Shown here: one piece after another, positions 42,269-50,158 of the stretch | How positions within the stretch are numbered: the first letter of the stretch is position 1 | How the letters are laid out: the number at the start of each line of letters is the position of its first letter | Source of the DNA: an uncultured Odoribacter sp. | GTDB lineage: Bacteria > Bacteroidota > Bacteroidia > Bacteroidales > Marinifilaceae | NCBI GenBank assembly: GCA_944321145.1 | Contig: CALUKF010000017.1 | Coordinates: 1-50,158 of the forward strand | Direction: 5' to 3' | Length of the DNA: 50,158 bases | Position numbers and translations under genes: made by a program | The notes under the pieces: generated by a model | What the model saw: the letters and a program-made list of their open reading frames with translations, nothing else | What the model was told of the DNA's origin: nothing | Database searches by the model: none

Positions 42269-43423
42269 ATGGGAGAACGATTGAAGCATATTACGGACGT
42301 GGTTTGCAGGCTGTTGCGGGGTGAGGGAACGGCGGAGGAGAGGGTGCGTTGGAGCCGGGAGGTGGAGGAGGCGCGTTGCGGGGAGGTGGTGAAGCGGCTG
42401 GAGGATGAGGGGTATGTGGAGCGGCGGTTGCAGGGGTATGGGCGATGGAATGAGCGGGAGGGGTTCCGGCGGTTTGTGGCGGCAGTGGAGCGTATCAGGC
42501 GGCAGCGGAGGATGTGGCGGCGGCTGGCATGGGTTGGCGTGGCTGCAGGGGTGGCTTGTGTGATGTGTGTGGGGATTTTGTTGCGGAAGGAGGAGCCGGT
42601 GGTTGTTGCAGCGAAGCCTGTGAATGAGGTGATTGCTCCGGGAAGCACGAAGGCGACGTTGCGGTTGGCAGGCGGGGAAACGGTGCATATTACGGGGGAT
42701 ACGATGCATATTACGAGGACGGAGGAGAGCCAAATCCGGTATGAGGACGGGAAGTTGACGTATGCGAGCGGGCGGAAGGCGGCGGAGTTGGTGTATAATG
42801 AGTTGGAGGTGCCGGTGGCGGGGGAGTGCAGCCTGGTGTTGGATGACGGGACGCAGGTGTGGGTGAATGCGGATTCGCGGTTGAGGTATCCGGTGCAGTT
42901 TGTGGGGGAGGAGCGGAAGGTGTTTTTGGAGGGGGAGGCGTATTTTGTGGTGGCGAAGGGGACAAAGCCTTTTGTGGTGAGCACGTCGCGGGGGGATGTG
43001 CGGGTGTTGGGGACGACGTTTAATGTGAAGGCGTATGAGGAGGATGGAGCGATGGCGGCAACGTTGGTGGAGGGGAAGGTGCGCGTGGCGAAGGGGGAGG
43101 AGGGGATGGATTTGGCGCCGGGGGAGCAGGGGACGGTGACGGCTGCGGGGGTGATGGAGAAGCGGGAGGTGGATGTGGATGAGTTTGTGGGGTGGAAGAA
43201 GGGGATTTATGTGTTTAAGCGGCAGCGGCTGGAGAATATTATGCGGGATTTGTCGCGTTGGTATGGGGTGGAGGTGTTTTTCCAGAATCAGGCGTTGCGG
43301 GCGCTCCCTTTTACGGGGAATTTGCGGAGGTATGAGGATATTAACGGTTTCCTGGACGTGTTGGAGCGGACGGGGGAGCTGAAGTATAGGATAAATGATA
43401 ATACGGTTATTATATATAAATAG
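42269..43423 (+). CDS. FecR-family anti-sigma factor
   Basis: The 384-residue inner-membrane protein has a cytoplasmic N-terminal part (1-~84) to hold the sigma factor, one TM helix at about 86-105 (LAWVGVAAGVACVMCVGILL), a periplasmic FecR beta domain (LVLDDGTQVWVNADSRLRYPVQF ... EGEAYFVVAKGTKPFVV ... VLGTTFNVKAY), and a C-terminal DUF4974/STN-like part (GIYVFKRQRLENIMRDLSRWYGVEVFF). It is the link between the STN domain of the SusC-like receptor and the sigma factor 166 bases upstream. G-rich codon use matches the sigma gene. Confidence 0.93.
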   Translation: MGERLKHITDVVCRLLRGEGTAEERVRWSREVEEARCGEVVKRLEDEGYVERRLQGYGRWNEREGFRRFVAAVERIRRQRRMWRRLAWVGVAAGVACVMCVGILLRKEEPVVVAAKPVNEVIAPGSTKATLRLAGGETVHITGDTMHITRTEESQIRYEDGKLTYASGRKAAELVYNELEVPVAGECSLVLDDGTQVWVNADSRLRYPVQFVGEERKVFLEGEAYFVVAKGTKPFVVSTSRGDVRVLGTTFNVKAYEEDGAMAATLVEGKVRVAKGEEGMDLAPGEQGTVTAAGVMEKREVDVDEFVGWKKGIYVFKRQRLENIMRDLSRWYGVEVFFQNQALRALPFTGNLRRYEDINGFLDVLERTGELKYRINDNTVIIYK

Positions 43424-43449
43424 AGAGAGTTAGTCAAAAAGAGAAGAGC

Positions 43450-43480
43450 CGGCGGACGAATTTCCGAGGTCCGGTCGCCG
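43450..43480 (+). promoter_or_regulatory. GC-rich hairpin in the susC leader
   Basis: CGGCG-GAC ... GTC-cggt-CGCCG (43450-43457 with 43469-43480, 4-base bulge), enclosed by AAGAG/CTCTT (43444-43448, 43487-43491). No T-tract follows. It may influence read-through or stability between fecR and susC. Confidence 0.4.
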
Positions 43481-43518
43481 ACAATCCTCTTGATTGTTGA
43501 ATTTAATACCACAAATCT

Positions 43519-46500
43519 ATGAAAAAAGAACCATTAGGAAAGATGGAACGGGGTGGAATTTTTACCCTAAAAACACGAAGAGTTATGAAAATGTGTGGAA
43601 TTTTTTGCCTGGCATTGACGATGAGCGTGTCGGCGAAGGTGTATTCGCAGCAGAACGAGGTGTCGTTGAACCTGAAGGACGTCACTTTGGAGGAATTTAT
43701 CGAGGAGGTGAAGCAGCAGACAGGGGTGCATTTTCTGTATAATGCTTCGCTTTTTGAGGGCGCTGACCGGGTGACGGTGAAGGCGCGTAAGGAACCTCTG
43801 GCGGAGGTGCTGGAGGAAATTTTGGGGCAAAAGGGTTATGCAATCGATTACCGCGACGAAGTGGTGGTGATTGTGAAGCAAGCCCCAGAATTGTTTGTGC
43901 CGCAAGTGAATAAGCGGACGGTGAGCGGGACGGTGAAGGATGAGAAGGGGGAGCCGCTGCCGGGGGTGTCCGTGGTGTTGAAGGGAACAACGACGGGGGT
44001 GGCGACGGACATTAATGGAAACTATCGTTTATTGATACCTGCAGGAGAGCATGTTTTGGTATTTTCTATGGTGGGTATGAAAACTCAAGAGGAAATTATT
44101 GGAGACCGTGCGGAAATCAATGTTGTGCTTCGGGAGGATGCAACTCGGATGGAGGAAGTGGTGGTGACAGGTTATCAGACTATTTCACGGGAACGCAGTA
44201 CTGCTTCTTTTGATATTGTCCAAGGCTTGGAGTTGAAAGAAACTTCTATGGCTCGCGGCAGTATATTGGAAGGTTTGGAGGGTTTGGCACCAGGTTTTAC
44301 TGTAAATTTGAGTGAGGATGCTGAAAGCAAGTATATGGTGCGTGGTTTGACTTCTATCAATTCTTCTAAAGAACCTTTGTTTGTTGTGGATGGAGTTGCC
44401 ATTTCTGCGGATGATTTGGAAAGTATGCTTTCGGCAAATGATATTGCTTCCATCAGCGTGTTGAAAGATGCCACAGCAGTATCTATCTGGGGATCGCAGG
44501 CTGCAAATGGCGTTGTAGTTGTCGCCACCAAGAAAGGTGGAAATACGAATGGAAAACTTCGTGTCAGCTATGACGGGAATATTACTTTGAAAGGGAAACC
44601 GGATATTGATTATTATAATTTGATGGATAGCAGGACTTTTATCAAAAATGTTACCGAAGTTTTTGAAATGCAGGAGTATCAGGATGCTTATCCTTGGTCT
44701 GAAGTCAGCGAGCAAAGTTATTCAGATGCGTATCATAGTTATTTTGGACCTATTGTTTTTCCTCATGAAGAAATTTTGTATGCATGGCAAAGGGGAGAAA
44801 TTTCTCTAGAAGAGCGCAACAAGCAGTTGGAGGCATTGGCTGCTACGGATGGCTATCAGTCTTATTGGGATGAATTTGTAAGCAATGCTTGGATACAGAC
44901 TCATACATTATCGATATCAGGTGGGACAGAGAAGTTTACGGTATTTGCTTCTTTGGGCTATGAAGGAGACCGGGGGAATGAGCACAACACAGACCGGACT
45001 TATAAGTTGAATTTGAATCAAAATCTTAAGCTTGCACCGTGGTTGACTTGGGATTTGACTTTGAATGCAGCTTATACGGAAAGCAAGAATTATATTAATC
45101 CTTTCCAATTGTCAAATTTGGATGCGTTGTCTAATATGTTGCCCTACGCCGGTTTTAAGAATGCTGATGGTTCATGGGCGAATTTCAATGTCTATGAGTT
45201 GTATAAGCCTTTCCGAGAGGAGGTAGAAGGATTGTTTGGCATATCCATGGATTATTATCCTGTCGAGGACTTCTTCAAGACAATGGATGATTCGTATACA
45301 CTTAAGGTGCGTGCCAATACCGGATTGAAGATAGATCTTTGGAAAGGAATTAGTTATGAAGGACGTTTTTCTTATTTGCGTGGGAGTTCAAATGGGGAAA
45401 AGTATTATCCTGAAGATACTTACTACATTCGCCATGCCCGCATTATTTCAATCGATGAGAACGGCAATGAGCTTTTGCCTTCGAGAGGCGGAGATTTTAC
45501 CGTGAATGATAACTTTTATACGGATTGGACGGTTCGCAATCAATTGACCTATAATGCTAATTTTGATGATATGAAACATCAGATTACCGCTTTGGTGGGT
45601 TTGGAATACCGGGAAAACAAGACCAAAGGTTACACTTCTTTTGAGCGGGGCTATGATTACCAGACCATGATAAATACTTATTATGATATGACTGCTCTTG
45701 AGGATGCATGGTATAACTATTTCGGTGGATATCCAGATTCCAGCATTGACGAAACAAGCCAGGATGAGACAGTCCTTCGCTATGTGTCTTATTATGGAAA
45801 TATGGCTTATACGTTTGATGAAAAGTATAGTATTAATGGAAGTATCCGTGTAGACCAATCCAATCTTTTCGGAACGGATGTCAATGACCAATTTAAGCCG
45901 ATAGGTTCTGTCGGGCTTTCGTGGAAGATGAGTAATGAGGCTTTCATGAGTTCTGTTGATTGGTTGGATAACCTGACATTGCGCGGCAGTTTTGGTTTTA
46001 GTGGCAATTCGCCTGATCCGGATGCCGGAGGTCCCTATAATATTCTTTCTGCTTATTCAAATAGCGGTGTTTTTGGCAGTTCTTCAGGTTATGAGCTTTC
46101 GAGCCCTTCCAATGCTTTGTTGACTTGGGAAAAAACCCGGACTTGGAATGTGGGTGTCGATTTTGATTTTTTGGCAAATCGGTTGAGCGGCTCATTGGAT
46201 TGGTATAATAAGAAAACGACTGATTTGTTGGGAGATAAGGCTGTCAATGTGTTGACAGGATTCCAGACCGTTTATGCGAATGTCGGTTCATTGCTAAACA
46301 AGGGTTTTGAATTATCTTTAAACAGTCATAACATAGCGACTCGGGATTTTAATTGGTACACGACTTTGAATCTTGCTTATAATAAAAATGAGGTGTTGAG
46401 TTATTATAATGAACCGGCAACTTCTCCTGGGACAGTATTGGGCTGGAATTATGTAGAGGGTTATCCTGCCGGTGCTTTATTTGCATATAAATGGGCAGGA

Positions 46501-47121
46501 TTGCGTCATGAGGACGGTGTCCCGCAAGTATATGACCACGAGGGGAATATTGTAGCTGATTATTATGAATTGACAGCTGAAGACGTGCATTATGAAGGTA
46601 CAGTTATTCCGAAATGGAATGGGTCGTTCATTAACCGTTTTACCTATAAAGGATTTGATTTGTCGGCAAACTTTATTTTTAATTTGGGACATGTGATGAG
46701 AACTTCTCCATATTTTCAATTGTATGACCGCTTTAGTTTTAATCGCTCGAATGATTTTGATAAACGTTGGCGTCAACCCGGTGATGAAAAACATACGGAC
46801 ATTCCTTCTGCATTCGAAGATCCCAATTATTCTGGTAGGTTTGCATTAGGTAGTGAAGGTTTTTATAGGAATAGCGATCGTGCCATTCAATCAGCATCTT
46901 TCTTGAAATTGCGGGAATTGTCGTTAGGTTATACTTTGCCTAAACACATTAGCGCGAAAATACATGCTGACAATATTCGTTTGCGGGTGGCTGCCCATGA
47001 CGTGTTCCGTATTGTGGCAAATGACAAAGGGATAGATCCTGAAGTATTTAGTTTGTACTCAGCTCAAAGATGGGCTCAATATGGAGCTTATTGTTCAATA
47101 GGTTTGTCGTTGAATTTTTAA
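43519..47121 (+). CDS. SusC/RagA-type TonB-linked outer-membrane receptor with STN signalling domain
   Basis: The 1200-residue protein starts with an extended Bacteroidota signal peptide (cleaved near VYSQQ, ~44). An STN secretin/TonB N-terminal domain follows (about 46-118, VSLNLKDVTLEEFIEEVKQQTGVHFLYN...), then a carboxypeptidase-D-like beta domain (~133-205, VSGTVKDEKGEPLPGVSVVLKG), a TonB box (EEVVVTGYQ, 212-220), the plug (MVRGLTSINSSKEPLFVVDG) and the 22-strand barrel. The STN domain signals substrate binding to FecR. Composition changes sharply at about 44020 (residue 167): before it, third positions are G-rich as in the sigma and fecR genes; after it they are AT-rich. SusD follows 12 bases later. 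The transported substrate cannot be read from sequence. Confidence 0.95.
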   Translation: MKKEPLGKMERGGIFTLKTRRVMKMCGIFCLALTMSVSAKVYSQQNEVSLNLKDVTLEEFIEEVKQQTGVHFLYNASLFEGADRVTVKARKEPLAEVLEEILGQKGYAIDYRDEVVVIVKQAPELFVPQVNKRTVSGTVKDEKGEPLPGVSVVLKGTTTGVATDINGNYRLLIPAGEHVLVFSMVGMKTQEEIIGDRAEINVVLREDATRMEEVVVTGYQTISRERSTASFDIVQGLELKETSMARGSILEGLEGLAPGFTVNLSEDAESKYMVRGLTSINSSKEPLFVVDGVAISADDLESMLSANDIASISVLKDATAVSIWGSQAANGVVVVATKKGGNTNGKLRVSYDGNITLKGKPDIDYYNLMDSRTFIKNVTEVFEMQEYQDAYPWSEVSEQSYSDAYHSYFGPIVFPHEEILYAWQRGEISLEERNKQLEALAATDGYQSYWDEFVSNAWIQTHTLSISGGTEKFTVFASLGYEGDRGNEHNTDRTYKLNLNQNLKLAPWLTWDLTLNAAYTESKNYINPFQLSNLDALSNMLPYAGFKNADGSWANFNVYELYKPFREEVEGLFGISMDYYPVEDFFKTMDDSYTLKVRANTGLKIDLWKGISYEGRFSYLRGSSNGEKYYPEDTYYIRHARIISIDENGNELLPSRGGDFTVNDNFYTDWTVRNQLTYNANFDDMKHQITALVGLEYRENKTKGYTSFERGYDYQTMINTYYDMTALEDAWYNYFGGYPDSSIDETSQDETVLRYVSYYGNMAYTFDEKYSINGSIRVDQSNLFGTDVNDQFKPIGSVGLSWKMSNEAFMSSVDWLDNLTLRGSFGFSGNSPDPDAGGPYNILSAYSNSGVFGSSSGYELSSPSNALLTWEKTRTWNVGVDFDFLANRLSGSLDWYNKKTTDLLGDKAVNVLTGFQTVYANVGSLLNKGFELSLNSHNIATRDFNWYTTLNLAYNKNEVLSYYNEPATSPGTVLGWNYVEGYPAGALFAYKWAGLRHEDGVPQVYDHEGNIVADYYELTAEDVHYEGTVIPKWNGSFINRFTYKGFDLSANFIFNLGHVMRTSPYFQLYDRFSFNRSNDFDKRWRQPGDEKHTDIPSAFEDPNYSGRFALGSEGFYRNSDRAIQSASFLKLRELSLGYTLPKHISAKIHADNIRLRVAAHDVFRIVANDKGIDPEVFSLYSAQRWAQYGAYCSIGLSLNF

Positions 47122-47133
47122 AAAATGAATTGT

Positions 47134-48549
47134 ATGAAAAAAGATAGAGTGATAGGAATGTTTTTTGCGGCAACGATGATGTTTTCTGCCTGCAACACCG
47201 ATGATTTTTTAGGCATTAAGCCGAGAGGAAAAGAGATTGCTTCTACTTGCCAACATTACGATGGATTATTTAATTCCTTGGAAATGATTTATTATGGCGA
47301 GATATCTGGACCAATGTTTTATTCTACGGTAATGAGCGATGAGTTTTATTCCACTCCCCAATCTTTGGAGCAGTTGAATCAGACCTCGGGTGGACCTCAA
47401 GCGCAAGCAGCCTATTGTTGGGAGGCAGAAATTATGCGAGTGGATGAGACTTGCGGCGAATGGAATTATGGGCAAAATTTGTATATTTATAATATGATCA
47501 TCAATGAAGTGATGAATGCTTCAGATGGAACGGAAGCGGAAAAACTTTCCTTGCAGTCGGAAGCACGGGTGATGAGGGCCTACCTTCATTTCTGTAATGC
47601 CCAGTTCTTTTGTAAACCTTATAATGAAGAGACGGCTTCTACAGATTTGGGATTGCCTATTATAAAAGAGGCGAATACAAATACTGAATCTTTTGAACGC
47701 GGGACATTGAAAGAATTTTATGATTTTATCCTTCAGGAAATGGAAGAATCCTGTCCTAATATTCAGAATGCAACCAATCATTTGTTTCGGGCAGAAAAGG
47801 CGGACGCTTATGCCATGTTGGGGAACATTTATTTTTTCATGCGACAATATGACAAGGCTTTAACCAATTTGCGCTTGGCAAAGCAATATGCTGATGAAAA
47901 CGGGGCTTCTTTTTTGTATAATTTGAATGAGCAGACCGATATGTGGATAACGGAAATGCCGACTCATTTTTCTAATCAAGAAAATATGATGGATTTATGT
48001 GCTTGGCTTAATCCTTTCACTTATTATAGTTTTTTCTATAATCCAGCGACTATTTATGTCAAGGAGGAATATTATAATCTTTTCTCTGAAAATGACCGTC
48101 GTAAGTTCCGTTTCGTTATGGAAGGAGAGGATGAGTATTGGCGTTCTACGCAATATTATGTCAATTTGGGTCCGACCAGTCCGGAATTGTATTTGACATT
48201 AGCGGAATGCGAAGCACGGGAGGGGGATGAAGAGACTGCAAAAGCATTGTTGTATGAATTGCGGAAAACAAGAATGCCGGAGGATGAGGCTGCATTGCCT
48301 GCAACGATAACTGATAGGAATAGCTTGATTCGTTATTGTGTGGAAGAACGCATTCGTGAACAATTAGGGACTGGAAAATTTTGGTTGGATATGCGTCGTT
48401 TGTGGAATGACCCCTTGTTCCAGGATTATAAAGAAAATTATGCCCACCCGATAGGCGATGAAGTATATAAGTTGACAGAGGAACGTTTGGTGATGCGAAT
48501 TCCTCCGTTAGTAATGCAATGGAATCCGGGTTGGCAAGATAATGATTAA
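47134..48549 (+). CDS. RagB/SusD-family surface lipoprotein
   Basis: SusD-like proteins form the hinged lid of the SusC barrel and bind the substrate outside the cell. The 471-residue protein (start at MKKDRVIGMFFAATMMFSAC; an ATG three codons upstream is possible) has a lipobox MFSAC followed by NTDDF, matching the surface-export signal. TPR-like helices include AEKLSLQSEARVMRAYLHFCNAQFF and ADAYAMLGNIYFFMRQYDKALTNL, and the C-terminal signature is LIRYCVEERIREQLGTGKFWLDMRRLW. It is somewhat shorter than typical SusD (500-550). The AT-rich composition matches the 3' part of susC. An 11-bp hairpin follows it. Confidence 0.95.
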   Translation: MKKDRVIGMFFAATMMFSACNTDDFLGIKPRGKEIASTCQHYDGLFNSLEMIYYGEISGPMFYSTVMSDEFYSTPQSLEQLNQTSGGPQAQAAYCWEAEIMRVDETCGEWNYGQNLYIYNMIINEVMNASDGTEAEKLSLQSEARVMRAYLHFCNAQFFCKPYNEETASTDLGLPIIKEANTNTESFERGTLKEFYDFILQEMEESCPNIQNATNHLFRAEKADAYAMLGNIYFFMRQYDKALTNLRLAKQYADENGASFLYNLNEQTDMWITEMPTHFSNQENMMDLCAWLNPFTYYSFFYNPATIYVKEEYYNLFSENDRRKFRFVMEGEDEYWRSTQYYVNLGPTSPELYLTLAECEAREGDEETAKALLYELRKTRMPEDEAALPATITDRNSLIRYCVEERIREQLGTGKFWLDMRRLWNDPLFQDYKENYAHPIGDEVYKLTEERLVMRIPPLVMQWNPGWQDND

Positions 48550-48593
48550 TAATGAGAAAGGTAGATATATTTTTGATTGTTTGATTTTTAATG

Positions 48594-48620
48594 TTTGTGC
48601 GGGATGTAGTCCCGCACAAA
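48594..48620 (+). terminator. hairpin between susD and the TlpA-like gene
   Basis: A perfect 11-bp stem (48594-48604 with 48610-48620) with a 5-base loop is followed by TAAAATAT rather than a T-run, so it is more likely a 3' stabiliser or partial terminator of the susCD mRNA. Confidence 0.5.
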
Positions 48621-48641
48621 TAAAATATAAAAATGTTAGAT

Positions 48642-50003
48642 ATGAGATATTTATTGGTAAGTTTGTTATGCTTGCTGTCGACGGGAGTGTTGATGGCGCA
48701 GGAGGTGAAACCTATCCGTATCCACGGGAAGATACAGGATTTCAAAGGTGGGCTGGTGGCTATGGAGTATTATGCGACGAGGCATTCGGATACGGTGGTG
48801 GTGAATGCAGATGGCACGTTTGATTATTCGGGTACTGTCAGTGAGCCGCAAAATGCGTCTTTGTTTTTTGAAGGATATAAATCTAGCATCGACCTCTTCG
48901 TAGAAAATGGAATGGACGCTCGATTAAATATTGCTTTTGTTCAAAAAGATTTTGAAGGGATGGTGATTTATGAGCCGGAAGTGGATTATCAAGGAGACAA
49001 TGCTGATTGCACGGCTTTTATGAATGGCTATATGGATTGGTGGCTTTTTGAGAGCCCTTGGCCATTTTCCCGCATAGATACTCTTTCTTTTGCGGAATAC
49101 CGTGAACAATATTTGGAAGATGTGGATAGCTTGAAACGTGAATTGGTAAAAGTAAAGAGCATGGCATTTAAGCGTGCAATGATGGAAACGATAGATGCAG
49201 GAATTACTGAAAGTCTTTTCCGTTTTGCTTGGGCAAAGCCGAAGGTTGATGCCGACTTTGAGCGTTGGGTGGAAGCCTTTGACCGGAACGATCCGGAAAA
49301 TATGAGAATGGCAGGCAATTATGTGCGTTGGTATGGACGCCAGCACCGGGCAGCCGAAGGAGAGTCTTCTGTCATTAAGTACTTTGCAAACTTAAAAGAG
49401 ATTTTCACGAACCAGGAAATCATCAATGCTTTTGCTGATGAACATATCATCCAATATTTGCAAAATGCGCCGGAGGGGATGGCAGAAGTGTTGGCATATT
49501 ACAAGACCGTTTCCACGAACACGGAAGCCCATGCGAAAGCCGATGCCGTTTATGAGCATTACAAGGACTTGGTTGCCGGCGCGCAAGCCATTGATTTTAC
49601 AATGACGAATGAAAAAGGCAAGGAGTTCAAGCTTTCTGATTTCCGTGGCAAGGCAGTCTACATTGATGTGTGGGCAACATGGTGCGGACCTTGTTGCGCG
49701 GAGATTCCCCACATGGAAAAATTGGTAGCGCATTATGCCAAGAATAAGAAAATAGAGCTGATTAGCATCTCCTTGGATGAGGACCATGCCAAATGGGAGA
49801 AGAAACTGGCAGAGGACAAGCCGGAATGGAAGCAATTTATTTGCCCCGAAGCTTTTGAGTCAGGGTTGTGTAAAAATTACGACATTTACGGCATCCCCCG
49901 TTTCCTTTTCTTCGACAAGGACGGCAAGGTGATATCTCTGGATGCGCCGCGCCCCTCTGCGGATGACATTATTGAATACATTGACAAACATTTGGCAGAA
50001 TAA
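48642..50003 (+). CDS. TlpA-like thioredoxin-fold disulfide reductase with DUF4369-like N-terminal part
   Basis: The 453-residue protein (start at MRYLLVSLLCLLSTGVLMAQ; an ATG three codons upstream is possible) has a signal peptide, then an N-terminal beta-domain (IRIHGKIQDFKGGLVAMEYYATRHSDTVVVNADGTF) like DUF4369 proteins. A long helical middle follows, then a C-terminal thioredoxin domain with WCGPC at 347-351 (followed by a third Cys, CC) and a cis-Pro in YGIPRFLFF. Proteins of this type reduce disulfides in the periplasm and are common partners of SusCD loci, perhaps handling incoming or secreted proteins. The first ~200 bases are G-rich, the remainder more balanced. Confidence 0.85.
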   Translation: MRYLLVSLLCLLSTGVLMAQEVKPIRIHGKIQDFKGGLVAMEYYATRHSDTVVVNADGTFDYSGTVSEPQNASLFFEGYKSSIDLFVENGMDARLNIAFVQKDFEGMVIYEPEVDYQGDNADCTAFMNGYMDWWLFESPWPFSRIDTLSFAEYREQYLEDVDSLKRELVKVKSMAFKRAMMETIDAGITESLFRFAWAKPKVDADFERWVEAFDRNDPENMRMAGNYVRWYGRQHRAAEGESSVIKYFANLKEIFTNQEIINAFADEHIIQYLQNAPEGMAEVLAYYKTVSTNTEAHAKADAVYEHYKDLVAGAQAIDFTMTNEKGKEFKLSDFRGKAVYIDVWATWCGPCCAEIPHMEKLVAHYAKNKKIELISISLDEDHAKWEKKLAEDKPEWKQFICPEAFESGLCKNYDIYGIPRFLFFDKDGKVISLDAPRPSADDIIEYIDKHLAE

Positions 50004-50018
50004 AAACAGATACAGATG

Positions 50019-50158
50019 ATGAAAACAAGTTTTTTTGTAGGATTATTGGCAGTTTGCTTGGCTTGCGGGTCGGGGAAAACAGTCCTGAAAGGGCATATTG
50101 AAAATTACAATGGCGAGACAGTGTCCATTGTGCCTATAGATGATTATGATTCAAGGGA
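50019..50158 (+). CDS. lipoprotein, DUF4369-like, 5' part (cut by window end)
   Basis: The frame opens at the ATG at 50019 (or the adjacent ATG at 50016), 15 bases after the TlpA-like gene. It encodes MKTSFFVGLLAVCLACGSGK, a short lipoprotein signal with the likely lipid Cys in LAC, followed by VLKGHIENYNGETVSIVPIDD, a beta start like the N-terminal part of the preceding protein (HGKIQDFKGGLVAMEYY). It runs off the window, so a second TlpA-like protein is likely but not shown. Confidence 0.6.
   Translation, partial: MKTSFFVGLLAVCLACGSGKTVLKGHIENYNGETVSIVPIDDYDSR

Overview
The window reads as a chromosomal segment of a Bacteroidota bacterium, most likely order Bacteroidales; I cannot resolve the family. 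The reasons are the Bacteroidota promoter signature (TTTG or TTG, 18-20 bases, TAnnTTTG) in front of many genes, the near absence of Shine-Dalgarno sequences at start codons, the order tuf - tRNA-Trp - secE - nusG - rplKAJL - rpoBC, a fused SecDF, a NigD-like lipoprotein, and an ECF sigma / FecR / SusC / SusD locus. Base composition is moderate on the left, GC-richer from about 20.7 to 43 kb, and AT-rich again from 44 kb.

Region 1 (1-5.0 kb): the 3' end of a 5S rRNA gene (end of an rRNA operon) with its terminator, an APH-family kinase, a convergent NUDIX hydrolase, pyrE with an SRPBCC protein, and clpP-clpX on the minus strand. Region 2 (5.0-19.7 kb): the translation and transcription core. 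It holds rpsU with a long unusual leader, a XerC-type recombinase running in frame into a short HPF/RaiA factor, tuf, tRNA-Trp, secE, nusG, rplK, rplA, rplJ, rplL, rpoB and rpoC, with hairpins between rplL and rpoB and between rpoB and rpoC. Region 3 (19.7-36.7 kb): housekeeping and envelope genes. These are a GT5 N-terminal-domain protein, YraN, OsmC, a frameshifted DPP4-like peptidase, an AlkD-like HEAT protein, pckA, a secreted 36-repeat LRR protein, a frameshifted ORF6N protein, secDF, a retropepsin-like protease, mdh and a MATE pump.

Region 4 (36.7-41.5 kb): accessory genes. After a gene-poor stretch come a NigD-like lipoprotein, rlmD bracketed by a 32-bp direct repeat, a zinc-less sirtuin, a RelE/ParE-like toxin-antitoxin pair, and a 138-bp nested palindromic element. 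Region 5 (41.5-50.2 kb): a cell-surface signalling and uptake operon (ECF sigma, FecR anti-sigma, SusC with an STN signalling domain, SusD, a TlpA-like thioredoxin protein, and a lipoprotein cut by the window end). The expected logic is that substrate binding at SusCD signals through the STN domain to FecR, which releases the sigma factor for the downstream genes; the substrate is not evident.

Four places show homopolymer-linked anomalies: T14 in rpoC replacing a conserved Gly-Pro, and reading-frame events at A5, G7 and A5 runs in xerC-hpf, the DPP gene and the ORF6N gene. Together they raise the possibility of sequencing error, so the apparent XerC-HPF fusion must be treated with care. The most interesting non-artefact candidates are the rpsU leader, the 138-bp palindromic element upstream of the ECF operon, the repeats flanking rlmD, and the sharp composition junction inside susC.
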